Below, piece after piece: positions 60,858 through 64,000 of a stretch of 64,000 nucleotides of DNA. Every line of letters begins with the position of its first letter. Positions within the stretch are counted from its first letter, which is position 1. A program made the position numbers and the translations under genes. The notes beneath the pieces are model-generated. The model was not told the DNA's origin. It searched no databases and saw nothing but the letters and a program-made list of their open reading frames with translations. Source of the DNA: Stomorhina lunata (taxonomy: Eukaryota; Arthropoda; Insecta; Diptera; Rhiniidae); NCBI GenBank assembly GCA_933228675.1, contig OW121743.1, forward strand, positions 98,023,998-98,087,997. The letters are read 5' to 3'.

Positions 60858-61019
60858 ATATGTATAACGGATTCGGAGTTATTTGGACTTTAATATAAAC
60901 AAATCCATTTTTATAATTTTTTTTTTATTTTTAAAAATTAAAAAAAAAACAAAGATGGCAAAAATCTGCCATTTTTATAACATGATCTTAAGACAGCAAA
61001 TGTTTGAAATAAAACAGGA

Positions 61020-61640
61020 CTTTTAGTTTTTGAGCAAAAATAACAGTTATATTTGACTTTTATTTTTTTGAGCAGAAACAAAAGTAATATTTTGGCTTTT
61101 ATATTTTCTAGAAGAAATAAAAGTTATTTCTGTTTTGTTTGTTCATGATAAATTTATTTTATTTTTTTCTAACAAAGATAATTTTTCAGTGAAAATAATT
61201 TGCATATGCTCAAAAATTAATGGAGTTGAGTTTTGCATTCATAATTGGGGTTGAAAACACAAAAATAATTAATATTTCTTCTCGAAAAATAAAAGTCAAA
61301 AATAACTGTTATTTGTACTCGAAAAAATAAAAGTCAAAAAACAACTTTTATTCATGATCGAAATAATAGAACTCAAAAATAACTGTTATTTTGCTCGAAA
61401 AAATAAAAGTTAAAAATAACTTTTATTTTTGCTCGAAAAAATAAATGTAAAAAATAACAGTTATGTTGGCTTTGAAAAATAAAAATCAAAAAATAACTGT
61501 TATTTTTCTCAAAAAAATATAAGTTAAGAAATAACTTTTATTTTTGCTCGAAAAAATAAAAGTTAAAAATAACTGTTATTTTTGCTCAAAAAATAAAAAT
61601 CAAAAAATAACTGTTATTTTTTTTTCTAAAAAATAAAAAG
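61020..61640. repeat. Hairpin-rich minisatellite in two opposite orientations
   Basis: From 61270 to 61640, about nine units of 36-42 bp contain AAATAACTGTTATTT, itself a palindrome, joined by TGCTCGAAAAAATAAAAGT. From 61020 to 61140 the unit appears in reverse complement (ACTTTTATTTTTTTGAGCA). The block is therefore both tandem and inverted. Confidence 0.8.
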
Positions 61641-63512
61641 CAGATTTTTAAAAATCATCGCATTTTATGAAAATTTGGTCCAAGACTATCAAAATGGTAT
61701 ACTTGGTTTTATTCTCCGACATTTTCTTGCGGTTGCTTTTTTTTAATCAAAAATTAAAAAATAACGGTTATTTTCGGTCCCTGGAAAATACCCAACTTTG
61801 TATTTATGTCATTTCCGTTATTGCATCTTATATGGGAGCTAGGGTCAAATGTGAAAAATTTTTTTTCGAAATTTTGTAATTTGATAACATTTTATACAAA
61901 AATTTATTTGTACAACAATTAAACATAAAATTTTTAATATCTTCAAATATAACTAATAGCGTTATTGTGAATTTCAAAAGGCTAGTATTATTTGGAATAT
62001 TTATGGTCGAGTTTGACATATTCGATCTTTTTTGAATTTTCAAAAATATAATTTTAGTTTCATTCCTTTTTAGTAAAAATGGGCCAACTCCAAAAAAAGA
62101 CAGTTATTTCTATTTATATCGACAATACTCGCAAATGGATTTTAGAAACCTTTGTGGAAGATACCAAAACTTCTTTAAATTATCTTTAAGATAGCAAATA
62201 GTACTGATCTAAGCTAACCACCAGATTCTCCCACGATCGGTAGGCAAATGTCAGATACATTTTTCTGTATGTTACAAACATTACAACAAACATATATTAC
62301 AATTTTCCCTCTATGCTGGTGTAGGATATAAATATACATATGTGTAACATGTTCATTTGACGGTCTATGATTTGTTTACCGGTTGACCACCTTTCAATTT
62401 AAACTTGAATTCGAAATAATGAATGAAAACGAGCGAATGAAATGAAGCCAAACAAAAAATATTTAACATCAAAAGCACCCCAAGTTATCAGTAACAAAAC
62501 TAATTATAATTATGGAGTATTTTGTGGGGCAAATGATAAATTCATAGAACATTTTGCATCCAATATTTAAAAATTATTTTTTAAATAGTTTTGCTAAAAC
62601 CCGATTTGCTGAGCTGTCCCTCCATTTAAGATTGTAGAGGTTCCTCTTAATCCTGCCACATTTTGTTCTAATGATTAGCATTTGATAAAAACATTTTGCC
62701 TAAAGTTTCAAAACTCTACCTTCAATGGTTTTGATTATGAATGCGGTTTTTAAAAAACTAAATTATAAACGAAATGCGGGTAATGTGGTATACCAATTAG
62801 ATCGGCAATTTTTAATTATTGTTCGATTAAAATTTGACATGATACACGCGTTGTCTCAGATATTTTGAGAAAAAACTTAACCTATAATTTTAGAGATATT
62901 TGAGAAAATTTTCAAAATCCTATCGTTTTCAACAAATGTGCAGGTAATGTGGTACACCACATCTTGGTAATGTATAAGTTTTTTTGGTACTAACTGATCA
63001 ATATCTTAACTTCTGAACGGATTTTAGTGAATATGCTGGTAATGTGGTACACCACATCTTGGTAATATATGGGGTTTTTTTGGTATTAATTTTAAGTAAA
63101 TTAAGCTTATGGATAGGTTTTGACAAAATTTGGAACATCAGCAGAAGAGAATTTGGGCTTTTAGAGCAATGTTTATGGACGTATCTGTCGGTAGCACAGT
63201 GGACCAAAGTTACCCACATCGGTTGTGTAAAACCTTTATGTCCGTTTAACTTTCGCAAAATTTGGTCCTATCTGAAAGGTTTTTACAAATATTCTTAAAA
63301 CCTTAGAATAGAAGAAACAAAATTTAAATTATGTTTTGAACAGCTGTTAAAAAAAGTGGACAGGTGTTTGGTATTTTTTTTTTTTTAACAAAGCCCGATA
63401 AGGAGTAAAAAGGGTGAAAATAGTTTTTTTGGTGCATTTTTAAAATCACTCTTATCTTTTGAACCAAAGCATATAGAAATGAACTTTGTACTGCAATCAA
63501 TAGATGTGAAAA
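61641..63512. other. Unique and repeat-derived sequence; no gene recognised
   Basis: 61805-61860 is a fragment of the INE-like family (CATTTCCGTTATTGC, GGGAGCTAGGGTCAAATGTG). 62940-63065 contains GTAATGTGGTACACCACATC twice, 87 bp apart, each a short hairpin. 63120-63300 is related to 2560-2840 and 18740-18985 (GTGGACCAAAGTT, TTTAACTTTCGCAAA). No coding region supported. Confidence 0.5.
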
Positions 63513-64000
63513 AACAAGTAAGAAAGTGCTATAGTCGGTCAGGCCGGACCATGCGATACCCTTATCACTTATGTCAAAGTTGTTCTTTTTCCTGTATAAA
63601 GACAAATAGTTGCTAAATTTTGCCATCATACAAACATTTTCTCAAAACTTACATATTTAAGCTGTTTCCGTCATTTGGACTTATATGACAGCTAGGGTCA
63701 AATGAGGACCGATTATCTCAAAATTTGGCAAATTGATTACAGTTGTTACAGAAATTATGTTTGCAAAAAATAAACTTAAAATTCTCATTATCTTCAGGTT
63801 TGACTGCGTTTTAGTGATTTTTGTCCCATTTAGTGCGTTTTGACACATAAGTTTGTATGAAAGCTACGGTCAAATGTGGACCAATTTCAACGAAATTGGG
63901 TATGGTGATTTAAGTTTACATAAGCAGTATATTTTTTAAATTTCATGAAAAAATATTGATTTTTGTGGCCAAAATATCAATTCCGGGAGGTGGGAACTAT
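63513..64000 (-). mobile_element. INE-like element, cut by the window end
   Basis: Reverse orientation: AACAAGTAAGAAAGTGCTAT, then CGGTCAGGCCGG and GATACCCTTATCACTTATG, then GCTGTTTCCGTCATTTGGAC. It is colinear with the reverse complement of 60034-60857 and provides the empty-site comparison for the SINE insertion at 16277. Confidence 0.8.

Overview
The window is eukaryotic and most likely from a higher (calyptrate-like) fly. It is extremely AT-rich, has short 65-70 bp introns with GT-AG ends, a complete insect odorant receptor gene, and many copies of a short repeat whose ends resemble the INE-1/DINE-1 (helentron-derived) repeats of Drosophila. Coding sequence is sparse: one intact odorant receptor (12307-13603, minus), one large secreted low-complexity protein gene missing only its first exon (18323-22141, minus), and a deleted duplicate of that gene (2120-3904, minus). 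All three coding loci lie in the first 22.2 kb. I see no supportable protein gene from 22.2 to 64 kb.

Layout. 1-940: satellite array in orientation A. 960-4060: duplicated gene block, copy 1, with about 2.1 kb of coding sequence deleted. 4990-11595: very large, nearly perfect 28-bp satellite array (orientation B) with a 1,787-bp higher-order repeat. 12307-13603: odorant receptor. 13980-16130: satellite in orientation A again, interrupted by a foldback-arm fragment and a hAT-like MITE. 16120-17060: INE-like element with a tRNA-derived SINE nested in it. 17060-22320: gene block, copy 2, intact. 22530-25205: B satellite flanked by inverted repeats. 25.2-31.3 kb: two more B arrays. 32.2-33.0 kb: tandem 310-bp repeat. 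33.3-35.3 kb: three head-to-tail INE-like elements. 37.0-40.3 kb: another INE-like element, a MITE and a 5'-truncated SINE. 40.97-47.56 kb: C-type satellites (31-bp unit). 50.3-53.0 kb: D-type satellite (29-bp unit). 54.6-58.8 kb: degenerate satellite, INE-like element, foldback element and another transposable-element fragment. 60.0-64.0 kb: INE-like elements and a hairpin-rich minisatellite.

The order satellite A, gene, satellite B occurs twice about 16-18 kb apart, so the gene appears to have been duplicated together with flanking repeats. Both copies share an INE-like insertion in the last intron, so that insertion predates the duplication. The four satellite types look like relatives of one sequence: A/T blocks joined by a TATA-containing hinge, 28-31 bp per unit, in opposite orientations on the two sides of the gene. 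The most interesting results are this satellite system, its association with inverted-repeat termini, and the duplicated and internally deleted gene. I found no evidence for a new enzymatic or defence system.
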